The notes: a model not told the origin generated them from the sequence alone. Positions 45,072 through 57,377 are shown, counted from the stretch's first letter. The stretch: 64,000 bases of DNA from Rhabditoides inermis (GCA_963966185.1 CAWZYM010000028.1:1-64000), one strand, 5' to 3'. Translations and numbers: made by a program.

Positions 45072-48000
45072 ACTGCCCACATCCAATCGATACGCGATCC
45101 GCGATTATCAATTATCAACGCGTCGATCCATGTCGTCTTGTGTGTACATGGACAGCAGAGGGAACTCGTTTCGACGCATCCGCCTAATATCTATTAGCTG
45201 TGTGCACAGAGTCGGAAGAAGGCGCGACAAAGTGCATCTCCATACCACACTCCACACTCGATTCTATCATTATTCAGACGCCCACCTGATAGAGTTGATT
45301 GATTGGGGCGATCTGGCCTGATCAAACTGGACCTTCAACTTTTGGCGCAGTGTTTGTGTCCTGTGTGTGACCGATGTCTTGTGAATCATGTTTTCCATAT
45401 CATTTTGTGGTTACCATTTGCGCATCTCTCTCTCTCTCTCTCTCCCTTTCTCTTTGATTTTCTCGGAAATACAGGATTGGGTGTCGCGTCGTCGGCGTGT
45501 AAACTGATTATGCAAATGTGGTGGGCGGGTTGTTTGCTGCGGGGTGGGCTGTGTGGATGTGGTGATGAGATGGCAGTGGAGGGAGAAGATTATGATGTGC
45601 ATAATATTTCCGATTGCATTCTTCCAGTCTGATTCACTCATAGTACTAGTGCGTGCTAGATGTGTGATGTTATAGAGCAGACGATAAGGTGGAGGGATAG
45701 GGGAGAGACGAGGGAGGGGATAATTCCCTAATTGACGGGGCATCCCCGAGAGTGGTGGGTGGCTGGGTTTGGAAGGATGTGTTGGAAGGCACTCGTTCGT
45801 GAAATCGCCATGAGCGATGAAGAGTGGTGCGACGCGGTCACTCGGAAACGAGTGAAACCTAAATGCACCCGTTTGACTTTCGGGGAGTTGAAATTCCGCG
45901 TTGGCAGCCTTATTGACACGAGCAGGGCACAAATGGCGAGATGGGGTTACGCAGTTTCAGGGAGTGGCGACAGTCGCTCTGAATACGAAAGGTCTCGTGT
46001 ACCGTGTCGCTCATTTGATTCGGGTTGATTCGAAGAGGGGGCGACTATCGGCTGTAATGCGTTGTGACGGCTCGGCCCCCGGCTACTGTATTCGGCAAGA
46101 AGGGAATTTGCGGGCGCGGCTGCTGATTATACCCCACGTAAGAGGCTCGCTAAGATATGTCGCAGTGCGTTGCGATGTTTGGTGTCGTTGGTTGTCTCGT
46201 TGTCATCTGATCTGCTTGCCGATTCGATCGCCTTTCTTTGGATATCGATTGAGAACGGCTTTCGTCCAGTGAACCGCATCTTCCTCTCCTCTGTCTAATA
46301 AGAGGGGCTGGCTGGCGTGTTTGTGCTTCTCTTTCTCTGTGTACCTTTGAGGGGAAGTGGCGGGGGCTCATCCTCTGAGAGGGTCCGCTCCCTCTGCACT
46401 CTCTCCCGGTTCCACACTCTCTCATCGGCGAGGAGATGGTCCGCCTACTGTGCCCTCTCACAATCGCGTGCTGTCTCGCATGTCGGCTGACCGCGAGCCC
46501 TTCCAGTTGGTCTATACCATTAGACACACGGTTCGTGTTGCCGGCTGCCTGCTACTGCTCCAAAAGTATTGTAACTGTGTAGGATACGGTACTCGAGACT
46601 GTGACGCGATTGTGTCGAGGTCGCGCCGGCCACGCGTTGCTCTTCGGGATCTGTCTGGGTCTCTCTGTTCTCCCTCATCTTTCGCACTTCTCTCGTTATC
46701 GCCGGTGTAGATCTAATGGCTGGAGCAGTGCTATCACACTCCATCTACACGACGGATGGGCGAAGAGAGAAGGAGAGAGGAGAGTGGGATGGAACGAGTG
46801 GTGGATGGGTTCTTGGCCGCTCGGCGCTGCAATCCGTGTTTTTTGTTGCGTGCGATGTGATTTGATAGCACTGTGATTCGTTAATTGTGTTGGTTTTCAG
46901 TACGCGTACTCGTCGGCGTCGACGTCTCCGCCGTCGTCTTCATCCGAGGGCGATCATCAAGGAGCAGGAGGAGTAGCGGGAGCAGGAGCAGGAGCAGTGG
47001 GAGCAGCCACTCTCCAACAACACATGATGACCGCCGGGCTCGACGGAGCCACCCCTCACGGTCAGCATGTTCTTATGTGCATTGTGTTTTGATGTGATAC
47101 CGGGATTTGGGATTTCGTGTATCCACTTTTACGGAGTTGCGAATCGTGGTTTGATGATCGTTTCATTGCGCAGTTTTCTTTTGCTGTTTTCTCCGGTAAT
47201 GACTTGGCACCGCTGCGCTTTTTTCGGGCAAATTTGTGTGGCGCGTCGGCGACCTTGCCCTTGTAAGGAAATGATTGAGAGTAGGAGACTGAGAAGAGCT
47301 GGAAAATAGAACCGATTGCGACTTGCGAGTGTGATTGCGAGTAGTGGTTAGTGTAGTGGTCTCTCGTTTAGAAGAGTACGGTTGCAAAACCATTGTGTTG
47401 ATTAGTATGTGGAGAAGGAGTTGAAAGCGAGTAGGTGTAAGCTGGTTGCTAGGTTGACCTTTTCACTTGGCTAAGAGGGGGGGGGCGGCTGCTACCTGTG
47501 TACTCTTGTGTACTCATCATCTCGACTCACCCTAGTTGTGTGTGTCTTGTCCGCTCGAAGGGATGAGGGCGGAGGGATGATTGACAAGTTGGCTTTACAA
47601 CTAGGACTATCGGGTGCTCAAATGCGTCTCGTTATACGAGCATGTATACGTTCGAAGCGTACACTGTACGTACGTACATGAAAGTATGTGAGTGATTGGA
47701 TTACAGAGTCGACATCTTCTTCGGGCACAGTGTACTCTGTGGAGTATCTCTCGCAGCTGCTCAAAGACAAGAAACAGCTCGCCGCCTTCCCCAACGTCTT
47801 CCACCACCTAGACAGACTCGCCGATGAGGGTGCGTCTCTCCTCCCTCCCCTCTCTCCTCTCTCCTCTCTCTTCCCCCTTCTCTTCCCCCTTCCCCCTTCT
47901 CTCCTCTTTCTGTCTCTCCCCTCCATCTTCTTCCAACCATGTATGTGTTCAGAAATCAACCGGGTGCGCTCTGCTCTTTTTCAGTTTGAGTTTACCGGAA

Positions 48001-50241
48001 AGGGCGACGATGTGAGTGCGATATTTTTGATTGATGATTTGATTGATTGCTTTGTTGTAGGTGAAGCTTCCGGACGCCGAGGGAGAGGTTACGATCACGA
48101 CAGAGAAGGTTTTCGTGCCCGCCAAGGAACATCCTGATGTGAGTATTTCACGTGTCTTATTGATTGTTTGATATATCGATTGATGTTTGCAGTTCAACTT
48201 TGTCGGTCGCATCCTGGGTCCGCGCGGAATGACAGCCAAGCAGCTGGAGCAGGAGACGGGGTGCAAGATCATGGTGCGCGGACGGGGCAGCATGCGAGAC
48301 AAGAAGAAGGAGGAGGCGAACCGGGGCAAGCCCAACTGGGAACACCTCTCCGAGGAACTCCACGTCCTCATCCAGTGCGAGGACACTCCCAACAGGACAC
48401 AGGTGTGTGACGGCAGAGGGAGCGAGAGAGAAGAGAGGATCACTTCTCTGCCTTGTAGGTGAAGCTGGCGCGCGCGGTGGAGGAGGTGCGCAAGCTGTTG
48501 GTGCCTGCGCCGGAGGGGGAGGACGAGTTGAAGAGGAAGCAGCTGATGGAGCTGGCGATCATCAACGGCACGTACCGGAGTGCGAGTCAGCAGGCGGCGG
48601 CCGCGCAGCTCGCGGCCGCCGCAGCCGGCAAGCCGATGGCGGCCGCCCTGCAGGCTGCGGCGGCGGCGGCGCAGGCGCAGCGGAGTGCCATGCTGGGTGG
48701 GGCGGGGCTGCGCGCGTCGCCCGGCCTCGCGGGGGCACCCATCATCATGTCCCCCACCGGCAGGAGCCAGGCCGCCGCCCAGCAGGCAGCCCTCCTCGGA
48801 CTGCAGGGGGGCGGACTCGCAGCCGCACAGCAGGCTGCCCTCATGCAGCAACAGCAGGCCGCCGCCGAGTACCAGCAGTTGTTGATGAGGTGGGTGCAGT
48901 GGAAAGGGGCGGGGCTTGATGGGCGTGTCGTTGCAGCCAGGGTCTGTCGTACGAGCAGCTGCAGGCGGTGCAGTACCAGCAGCAGCAGCAGCAGCAGTTG
49001 AACCTGGCTTTGCTGCAGCAGCAGCAGATGGGGGGTGGTGGTATGAGCGTGGCGAGCGGCGGCTACGACTACTCGGAGCTGGCGGCGGCGCAGCAGCACG
49101 CGGCAGCCGGTACGTTGAGGCAGTGGGCGTAGACAACACAGCCTGTGTAGATAGGGGGTAGACAGAGTTTTATGTGAGCGCAGTGCATTCGCCGACACAC
49201 ACGAGTCCTCCTTCCATCCATCTCTTTATACTTTATCATCCAGTTCTCATTCAAGCATTTGCCTTTCTTTCGAGTTGTGATTGCAATCCTGTGATATTTC
49301 GAAGTTTTGTTGAGGTTGTATATACGGATCGCTGTAGTGAACTGAGCGAGGAAAGTGATAATTTATGTGATCGAGTGGTTTATATAAAGGGCGCTACGGC
49401 GGTCCGGATAGGTATATCTGTCTTTCGCCCCTCCCCCATTAGCCCCTCCCCCCGTTGTGTCTTTGAGAGATCTCGAAGATCATGTATGTATCAGAGCGGA
49501 TATATAGTTAGCAGATATCTATGAGATAAATTGAGATATTTGTATATCTTTTGCGAGTAGTTGAATTGGAATAGAGCGGTGTGTCCCCCGCTCAGCTAAC
49601 CGGCATGGCTAATTCTCTCATCTCATCACACCTCCCCTTTATGTTCGGGTCTAGCACTCTCTATATAAGGCATGGATAGCGTCCTGTGTCGTGGTTTGTG
49701 TCATCGTGTCTCTCGTCCCTTGTCCCGTGTCCCTTTTCCTTTGGCTCTCATCAGACACATCACGTCTTTGTCTAGAAAGACGCGAGTCCTTTCCTTGTGT
49801 CCACTACTCATCAATCAATCGATCAGTCGATCGGTAGCCACTTTCCTTCCACTCACTAGACAGATACAAGTACAGTGCTCTTAACCCCTCGCGGCTCTCA
49901 CTGTTTCGCCACGTTGATTCGTAACCATAGTGTCTGGTGGTGTGTGACTCTGTGATGGCGACTACACTACGCAACATCATAAGTACTAGCATACATATTT
50001 TCTCTCTTTTGCGATTTGGTTAACTGTTTCGGTGGTCTGCCTACTAGAGTTGATTCGTACTGCCTCAAAATAACACCCACACACCACAACACCACCACCA
50101 ACCACACCCTCTTTCTATCTAAACGGTGTCCGCAAGAGATTCGTTGGTGTTTTCTAACCCGGACTAACGCTTGCAGGCGCAATGCTCGCCAATCAGCGGC
50201 GCGCGCTCGGAGGCCAGAGGGACCATCCCTACAAGCAGTGA
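43913..50241 (+). CDS. asd-2: STAR-family RNA-binding protein, ASD-2/Quaking type
   Basis: Nine coding exons: 43913-43936, 46901-47060, 47707-47829, 47953-48011, 48061-48138, 48193-48402, 48459-48889, 48937-49109 and 50177-50241, 440 residues. The QUA1 dimerisation domain contains [19 protein letters not shown] and LADEEINRVR. The extended KH domain has [36 protein letters not shown] and [19 protein letters not shown]2 follows with LAIINGTYR. The rest is Ala/Gln-rich and ends DHPYKQ, like the RVHPYQR end of nuclear Quaking isoforms. STAR proteins bind bipartite ACUAAY-type RNA sites and control splicing and stability. Reading through the donor at 49110 instead gives a short end (TLRQWA) with a stop at 49132, so two C-termini are likely. 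The N-terminal start is uncertain because the frame is open upstream to 43802. Confidence 0.9.
45030..45072. repeat. (CT)n microsatellite in the first STAR-gene intron
   Basis: CT run interrupted by six C's, inside the 3-kb intron between 43936 and 46901. No other structure was recognised in that intron. Confidence 0.9.
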
Positions 50242-52828
50242 CCGACCGGTGAGTAGCACGGTGGACGGGAACGGGAGTGGAGATGACTGGGCTCGTTTCA
50301 GGCCACTCGGTCCCTCGCGCCGTCCCCGCTCAAGTCTAGGGTGCTACGAGAGTGTGTATTGCTTACTAGAGTCTTCCAATTGCTATTGTCGCCTTGCTGT
50401 GAGTGCATGGGCGTGCGGCGCGCCTCCTTCTCGGTCTCCGTCCACCACGTCCCCTCGCATCCCTCTCATCAGTGCCTTTGGATTCGCATAGTAGATTATC
50501 CCGTGTCAATGTCTCGTCGTTTTGCATGTTGCACCAATCAACCCCTTGTCTAGTTGCTCATTTCATTGATTAGTTGCTGTGCTGTAACCGGGGAGTCGGT
50601 CCCCTCGATCCCGTTGGTCCCCATACCTCTCCGCCACCAAGGGGTTTCTTTGCATATTCGATAGTGAATGAGAGAGAATCTAAGCATGCACCTTTACAGC
50701 TATATAATTGCATGCATTGGTTTCAGTTGCGCCTCCAATTTTTTTTTATATATTGTTGTTATTTTGCATCCGGCCTTGTGTCTCACAGAGCACAGAGATA
50801 TTTGCGGTTTCTTTTCATATTTGCGCTACGTCACGTTCGTGTAAATAATACGATGATGATAAAAAAGTTTATGTCAATTGTGTGTATTTTAATATGTTTC
50901 GATTCACGAAGATTTGTTAGTCACTTATAATTTATTTTGTGATATTTTGTGATATAAGTTCTTTTGTCTATAGTTACGTTTGCGATGAGATTCGCGCTTT
51001 TTAAATGTTGCAATTTTTTAAGTGTTTCAATATAATTTTATATATAAATCTTGATTCAATTGAACACTATTAATATATATTATGAATTGACCATATCATC
51101 ACGGAAAATATCCATTGTCCATTGGATCCATGTATGCATATTTATGGGTGGTTCATTTTCCATTATTCCCTATTGGTTCATGTTTTATTTCATATCTATA
51201 TGTTTTTTAATACTTTGTGTATCACTTCGTGATGCACTGACTTTGTTTTATAACGACAACGTTTCTATCGGTCAGCTGCGCCGATCATTCGTGATTTGTC
51301 GCCTCTCTCTTTTGCTAGCATGCCATCGGCAGCCAGCGCAAGCGACTGCACTTCGATTCGGATAATATCATTTTCAGCGAAATTTCTGGTTGAAATCAAG
51401 GCATCTTCAGGTCGTGAAGTCCTTATCTGGCGAGGTGAGCGAGTCGGAGTGTGAATGTTTGTAGATCATGCTAACAGATGGCGAGTAAGATGGCTGCGCC
51501 GAGATGCGCATGGCCGCTGTACGCGCACGCATCACGGTGATCGGCCACCGTTAAGGCTCGCGCACTGCGTTGGCATTTGTATAGTGTAGTGATTTAATAC
51601 TAATGTACCTGATAGCTAAGTAACGAATTTATTATTTTGAGATGTTAAGGAACGAAAACGTAGGTAAAAATATTTCGAACAGATTGTGCGCGATACATTT
51701 TTGAAAACGTTTTCCATTATTGATATATATCAAATCACATTACTTCTTTTCGAGTAGAATCCCTATTGAGCAAGTTATTCGAAATTTCATCGCGCACAAT
51801 CTTTCTGTATTATTTTTCTGCTAATTATCAGCTAAATAACATAATATAAAAGCCATACAATACTGACTTATCAGGTACAAAAGTTTGCGCGTCGCGGCTG
51901 CGTCGCGGTTTTTTGGATGGTTACAAAGAATGTACTTCATAAATAGCGAAGTGGGATTCCAGATATATTGTAACTATATGGATAAATAACACAAAAATAC
52001 TTACAAAAGATTGTGCGTGTTCGATGTTGAAATAATATCATAGTTGTGATTTTCACTATCGACCGATTTGATGGAACGTCGATCCGCTGATAGCGATTTA
52101 CCCCCGCCATGAAGTAGCGGTTTAGCATCACTCTTTCATGGCAACTTAGTATAATGGATAGCGAGCGAGGACTCTGTTCTGAAGGTCGGTGGTTCGATCC
52201 CTCCTCACGCATTTACTTTTGCAAAATTTATATTCGTTTGAGAATGTTATCTATCACGTGAAAAGTGCAAATATGTGCTGAATTCAGAGTTGTGATAATT
52301 TTGAAACACTTTTTTTATTTTATCAATCTTCTCTAGGGTCTAATGGAATATCATCTCCAAATTCATTATAATACATTCGTCATGACGTTTGGCGTAACTG
52401 TTATCACAAAATCTGATAAGTTATCATTGTCTTCATCCAAACTTGCAACCAAACTTATTAAGTTATGTAAATTTCGAGAGAAATCACAATTGCGTTCAAG
52501 TGTGCACTCTTTGCCATTTAAAGCCACGCCCCCAGGCTAAGCCACGCCCCCGCTCTCCAGTGCGCGAGCACGATCACCGTGGCGCATGTGGATCACGCTG
52601 TTCCGGCCGCTGTTCCGGCCGCGCGCACTCAACCAGCACATGCTGAACGTGCTGTGGGCAAAGCTGTCTGTCGCCCCGTGACCGCGCACACATCACCGAG
52701 CTGTACACAAGGGAAATGCGCAAGGTGAGACGCTGCTGGTGAGGTGATCACGCCTTCTTCTTTTAAGACGTGTTCGGCAGTGTTGTCATGTATGCCACGT
52801 TCACATCGATGTTGTACGCGGTGTGCAG
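50242..52828. other. AT-rich stretch between the STAR gene and membrane paralogue A
   Basis: The first kilobase is probably STAR-gene 3' UTR. From about 50700 to 52500 the DNA is clearly AT-richer than its surroundings. Two candidate upstream exons of paralogue A may lie here: one ending at a gtgagc donor near 51433 and one at about 52553-52723. Their frames do not join cleanly, so they are not annotated as coding. Confidence 0.4.
52147..52211 (+). ncRNA. tRNA-like sequence (pseudogene or SINE head)
   Basis: It has an internal box A-like stretch (tagtataatgg) and a good box B (ggttcgatccc), spaced as in a tRNA. The acceptor-stem sides do not pair (the 3' side tcacgca has no complement on the 5' side) and the anticodon arm is irregular, so a working tRNA is unlikely. 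Confidence 0.35.
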
Positions 52829-55420
52829 ATGGCAGCGTTCGCGCGTCAACTTCAAGAAGGGTATAGCTGCCCGCGCGGAGAGACGTTGAATATATCGGAT
52901 TTCAGTCTTGCTAGCGTTGGTTTGTTTCCTCATCGTGTTTGAGCCGGCGAATTTCGTGGTTCAAAATGTTATAGTCGACAAGCCGCTGATCATCACACAC
53001 ACAGACCAACTGTGGAAGAAGGTGAGGTCTGATGTTGTGTATTGTTTTAATATTCTTTGAGAATGTTATGGATATGGTTTTCAGTACGAGCACATGGTGT
53101 TGGTGGAAAACATGGACGACGAGTTGTTGCCGGATCGCCGCGTCGCTCGCCTCCTGCCACGCGACCATCACATCGACGAGAGCTGCGAGACCGCCGGCAC
53201 TCAGGTATCCACAATACACTCATCCTTCTCTAAAAGGGAGCTAGCGGACAAAGAGGGCTATGCTACTCTTGCTGACGGCATAGCTGGCAATGAAACACAG
53301 AGCATGCCAGTCGGTCGTCTTCCCTACCACTCCCGAGCAAGATGGGCCGGAAATCGATCGATCAATGTTCAATCGATCAATGATTGTTGTATGGCGCACT
53401 TTCGTTGTGACGCCGTGAGAAGCTAGAGTTTGATTGGCTGATTATCGGTCATGTGGTTCCAGAATTCGTGTAGTGAGGTAGTGCATGAAACATGAATATG
53501 AACATGAACATGAATATGAACATTGAGGTGCATAAAAGGTGAATATGAACATGAACATGATACTAACTATGGTATTTGAACAAGATACGTTTCATGAAAC
53601 GTAATAGCGGCACTCTTTTATCGTAACTGTAATGACTTGACTAGGGAATACGAAAAACTGCAGTAGTTGTATGTGAAAAGTGAATACTGAGAAAAGGTGA
53701 ATACTGAGAAAACATGAACATTGCGAAAAGGTGAATATTGAGAAAACATGAACATTGAGAAAAGGTGAATACTGAGAAAACATGAACATTGAGAAAAGGT
53801 GAATACTAAGAAAACATGAACATTGCGAAAAGGTGAACATTGAGAAACATGAACATTGAGAAAAGGTGAATACTGAGAAAACATGAACATTGAGAAAAGG
53901 TGAATACTAAGAAAACATGAACATTGAGAAAAGGTGAATACTGAGAAAACATGAACATTGAGAAAACATGAATACTGAGAAAAGGTGAATACTGAGAAAA
54001 CATGAACATTGAGAAAAGGTGAATACTGAGAAAACATGAACATTGAGAAAAAATGAACATTGAGAAAAGGTGAATACTGAGAAAACATGAACATTGAGAA
54101 AACAGACTATCTGCCTGCTGTGAACCGACCTGTCATACATCACTTACACCTGCCACGATTGTTTTTGTATCTTACGGTACCAGGAGAACGCTCTCCCTCT
54201 CTCCCCATCCCTTTCTCCCCTCTATTTAACTCTTTAGTTCAACCACTCTCTATTTAATCACTCACTCACTTTTTCACTCACTCACTCTCACATGCCAAGG
54301 CTCGGCAGGTCCGCTGCATTGCGTACTACGATCTAACTTATGTACTCTCACTTACAATAAAGACACTAGATAAGAGAGAAGAGATTATTGGATAAAAAAA
54401 GGGAGAGAGCGGTCACAGAGAGAACCGACCGCTATCCAGAATAGTACAAAGGGTAAGTGAAGTAGAGTGAGTGAGTTAGAGATAAGATGAGAAGGAGAGA
54501 GATAATGAAGAGAGTAAAATCTAGAGTGAGAAAGTTAGAGAGAATAGGAGAAGGAGAAAGAGAATAGGTGAAGGAGAAAGAGGGTGAGAGCGAGAGAGTG
54601 AGTGAGTGAGCGAGAGAGTGAGTGAGTAAGTGAGTGAGTGATTAAATAGAGAGTGGTTGAACTAAAGAGTTAAAAAGAGGGGAGAAAGGGATGGGGAGAG
54701 AGGGAGATAGAGCGTTCTCCTGGTACCTTAAGATACAAAACAATCGTGGCAGGTGTAAGTGATGTATGACAGGTCGGTTCACAGCAGGCAGATAGTCTGT
54801 TTTTTTCTCAATGTTCATGTTTTCTCAGTATTCACCTTTTCTCAATGTTCATGTTTTCTCAATATTCATGTTTTCTCAGTATTCACCTATTCTCAATGTT
54901 CATGTTTTCTCAGTTTTCACCTTTTCTCAATGTTCATGTTTTCTCAGTATTCACCTTTTCTCAGTATTCATGTTTTCTCAATGTTCATGTTTTCTCAGTA
55001 TTCACCTTTTCTCAGTGTTCATGTTTTCTCAATTTTCATGTTTCCTCAACAATATTCATTTTTTCGCAATGTTCATGTTTTCTCAGTATTCACCTTTTCT
55101 CAGTATTCACTTTTCACATACCACTACTGCAGTTTTTCGTATTCCCTTGTCAAGTCATCACAGTTACGATAAAAGAGTGTCGCTATTACGTTTCATAAAA
55201 CGTATCTTGTTCAAATACGTTCATATTCATGTTTTATGCACTACCCGTGTAGTGATGGAGGCAGCTATTGGAAATAGATGACCATGTGTTGCAGGTGAAT
55301 GTGGATATTTTCCATTTCGATGTGCAGGAGGAGGAGAAGATGAAGACTCGCCTCTGGAAGCCCGCCCGAGCCTGGTTCTATGATGGTCCTGTCATGTCTG
55401 GAACGCCCACCAAGCTCTGA
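52829..55420 (+). CDS. Membrane protein paralogue A with C-terminal DGPVMSGTPT box (3' exons)
   Basis: Four consecutive exons are secure: 52829-52860, 52906-53021, 53085-53204 and 55295-55420. They encode a basic stretch, a membrane helix (VLLALVCFLIVF), a region starting YEHMVLVENMDDELLPDRR, then VNVDIFHFDVQEEEK, and a conserved end WFYDGPVMSGTPTKL. The gene just downstream has the same layout (YGVVAAAVDEDDEL and WYNDGPVMSGTPTTRRF), so these are tandem duplicates. I do not recognise the family. A single membrane span with an acidic tail is all that can be said. Upstream exons are unresolved. The 2.1-kb intron before the last exon is mostly a foldback transposon, while the other introns are short, so the element explains the length. 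Confidence 0.62.
53678..54103. repeat. 17-bp minisatellite in the left foldback arm
   Basis: Alternating units tgaatactgagaaaaca and tgaacattgagaaaagg, about 25 copies with point changes. Minus-strand open frames reading FSQYSPFLNVHV-like repeats come from this array. Confidence 0.95.
54807..55110. repeat. 17-bp minisatellite in the right foldback arm
   Basis: Reverse-complement counterpart of the left array with fewer copies, so the arms differ mainly in minisatellite length. Confidence 0.95.
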
Positions 55421-55624
55421 GATGTCATAACTACAGTGTCATATCATGTATTTTTTTATTTTCAAATTCCAAGTAATGTATAAATATTTAATTCTTTGTA
55501 TAAATAAAATGATTTGTTTGTACTGATAAATAAATAATTTTTGTACTGCTTGGCACGTTGCATTGATGTTGCAAGTGGTTTTCAAATGTTTACATGATCT
55601 ATTATATCTGATTGTGATCTTATG

Positions 55625-57241
55625 CTACTCAACCAGCCGTGCCCGTCTGCTCCCGCCCTGCCACATACCGCCTGTTCTGACTACAACTGCAGGACGGAGC
55701 CGCCAACCATGGAGGAGCTGCTTGTGTGCATGAAGAAGCTGAAGAATGGGAAGGCTGCCGGAGACGACGACCTCACTCCGGAGATGATGAAGGCTCTGCC
55801 CGCCTTTGGGATCCGTGAGCTGCATCGGCTGATCGTCAACATCTGGGAGAGGAAGGAGGTGCCTGACTCGTGGAGAAACGCCATCATCGTCCCGTTGCTG
55901 AAGAAGGGCAGCCCCACCGACCCAGCCAACTACCGCGGTATCTCATTGATCCGCGTGTGCTACAAGCTGGTGGAGCGTCTGCTGCTACTTCGCATTGTGG
56001 AGCACCGCGAGAAGACCGCCCGAGACGAGCAGCACGGATTCCGCCCAGGAAGGTCTACCATCGACGCCGTCTTCTCTCTGAGACGGATCGTTGAGCTGCG
56101 TGCCCGATTCAAGAAGCCGACCTACATCATCTTTGTCGACTTCCGGGCAGCATTCGACAGTCCCGATCGAGACCGCCTCTTCGATGCGGTGCGCGTCGAC
56201 GGAGTACCAGCCCCGCTAGTCGACCTCCTACGAGACCTGTACAGCCGTACTACTGCCGCTGTCCGCACTCCTTGCGGAATCACGCAGCAGTTCGCCGTCC
56301 GGACTGGAGTGCGCCAAGGATCCGTCTGCGGCCCGCTCCTGTTCAACTATGTCATCGACGACGTGATGCGACGTGTTGTGGAGGAGTGTGGAGGAGGAGT
56401 GGAGCTGCACCCGACAGGACGGAAAGTCACCGACCTCGACTACGCGGATGACATCGCTCTGCTTGGAGAAGACCCTGTTAACCTGCAGAAAGCTGTTGAC
56501 CGTCTCAGTCTCCTCGCTGCCTCGTACGGTCTGACCCTCAGGCCGGACAAGTGCGAGTCGATGACCATCCCGCGAGGAGTAAAGGAGGAGTTCACTGTCA
56601 ATGAAGAGAAGATCGCGCAGACCACCAACTTCCGCTACCTCGGTTCGTGGATTAGCAGCAACGCCGACCTTACTAAGGATGTGGAGGCGCGAATCGCCCA
56701 AGCCTGCTCCGCGTTCAATTTGCTGGAAAAGGGTTTGTGGAGATCGAGCGTCGCCAATCACGTCAAGCTGCGGATCTACCTCACCGCCATCCGACCTGCG
56801 ATGCTCTACGGATCCGGTACTTGGGCTCTCAATAAGAAGCTCGAGGAGAAGCTGGATACGGCGGAACGCAAATTCTTGCGCCGGATGTTAGGCTACTTCT
56901 ACCCAAACCGTCGCCACAACTCGCAGTTGTATCGGGATGTAAACAACATCTACTCCCGTCTCCTGCGCAAAAAGTCCAAGCTGCCCACTCCCTCGCGGCA
57001 AGTGGCGGCAACGAGAGTTCGTCTCTTGGGACACGTGCTGCGACGAGAAGACCATCGGATTGTGAAGCAAGCTGCACTCACACTACCGCCGCCGGAGTGG
57101 AGACGAGGCCCAGGAAGGAAACGCGCCACATGGGACGAGAAGCTGAAGGAGGATGTCGGGCCCACGCCTGCCGTGCGCGCCAAGGTTACCTCGAGAGACA
57201 CTTCGTTCCGCAGAGCTTGGAAAACTCGCAACGGGCAGTAG
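55625..57241 (+). CDS. LINE reverse transcriptase, N-terminally truncated
   Basis: An uninterrupted frame of about 539 codons running from the insertion junction to a stop at 57239; the only upstream ATG is provided by the target-site duplication and is probably fortuitous. Motifs in order: KNGKAAGDDDLTPEMMK, NYRGISLI, EQHGFRPGRSTIDAV, the catalytic pair's first Asp in FVDFRAAFDS, RQGSVCGPLLF, and YADDIALL. Downstream is a thumb/connector region with GHVLRRED and GPGRKRATWDEKL, a pattern seen after the polymerase in several non-LTR clades. The clade is not certain. Apurinic endonuclease and RNase H are absent from the fragment. The intact frame implies a young insertion. Confidence 0.9.
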   Translation, partial: LLNQPCPSAPALPHTACSDYNCRTEPPTMEELLVCMKKLKNGKAAGDDDLTPEMMKALPAFGIRELHRLIVNIWERKEVPDSWRNAIIVPLLKKGSPTDPANYRGISLIRVCYKLVERLLLLRIVEHREKTARDEQHGFRPGRSTIDAVFSLRRIVELRARFKKPTYIIFVDFRAAFDSPDRDRLFDAVRVDGVPAPLVDLLRDLYSRTTAAVRTPCGITQQFAVRTGVRQGSVCGPLLFNYVIDDVMRRVVEECGGGVELHPTGRKVTDLDYADDIALLGEDPVNLQKAVDRLSLLAASYGLTLRPDKCESMTIPRGVKEEFTVNEEKIAQTTNFRYLGSWISSNADLTKDVEARIAQACSAFNLLEKGLWRSSVANHVKLRIYLTAIRPAMLYGSGTWALNKKLEEKLDTAERKFLRRMLGYFYPNRRHNSQLYRDVNNIYSRLLRKKSKLPTPSRQVAATRVRLLGHVLRREDHRIVKQAALTLPPPEWRRGPGRKRATWDEKLKEDVGPTPAVRAKVTSRDTSFRRAWKTRNGQ

Positions 57242-57377
57242 ATGGACGCTGTTATGGACATGGCACAAGACCGCGTCAAGTGGTCAGAACTGGTTCACGC
57301 GATGCTCGCCGGCTAAGGGGCGACAATGCTCCAGATGATCTACGGAGAATCGGCCGAGGAGTGAGTGAGTGAGTGAG
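55625..57377 (+). mobile_element. 5'-truncated LINE (non-LTR retrotransposon) insertion
   Basis: A 1,753-bp insertion between perfect 12-bp target-site duplications, tgtgatcttatg (55613-55624 and 57378-57389). It begins inside the polymerase region, has no endonuclease domain, and ends in a short (GAGT)n tail, all typical of 5'-truncated target-primed insertions. It lies between the two DGPVMSGTPT paralogues. Confidence 0.93.

Larger units (their letters stand above)
53477..55245. mobile_element. Foldback DNA transposon with long inverted arms and 10-bp target duplication
   Basis: The ends are inverted repeats: the left begins ggtagtgcatgaaacatgaa and the right ends in the reverse complement of ggtagtgcataaaacatgaa. 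A perfect 10-bp duplication, cgtgtagtga, flanks it (53467-53476 and 55246-55255). The arms extend to about 54295 on the left and from about 54600 on the right, with roughly 300 bp of purine-rich loop. Each arm contains a unique outer block, a 17-bp minisatellite and a unique inner block (tgtcatacatcacttacacc and its complement). No transposase frame is present, so it is non-autonomous. A 9-11-bp duplication is typical of Mutator-like elements; that class assignment is inference. Confidence 0.93.

Noticed and set aside
47949..49139. 396-codon minus-strand frame opposite the STAR gene
   Set aside because: It is antisense to the KH and Ala/Gln-rich exons, has no domain, and is explained by high GC and repeat composition of the sense exons.
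53592..55281. Overlapping frames encoding repeated FSQYSPFLNVHVF-like peptides, and the array's resemblance to a CRISPR
   Set aside because: They come from the 17-bp minisatellite in the foldback arms. There are no unique spacers between the units and the DNA is eukaryotic.
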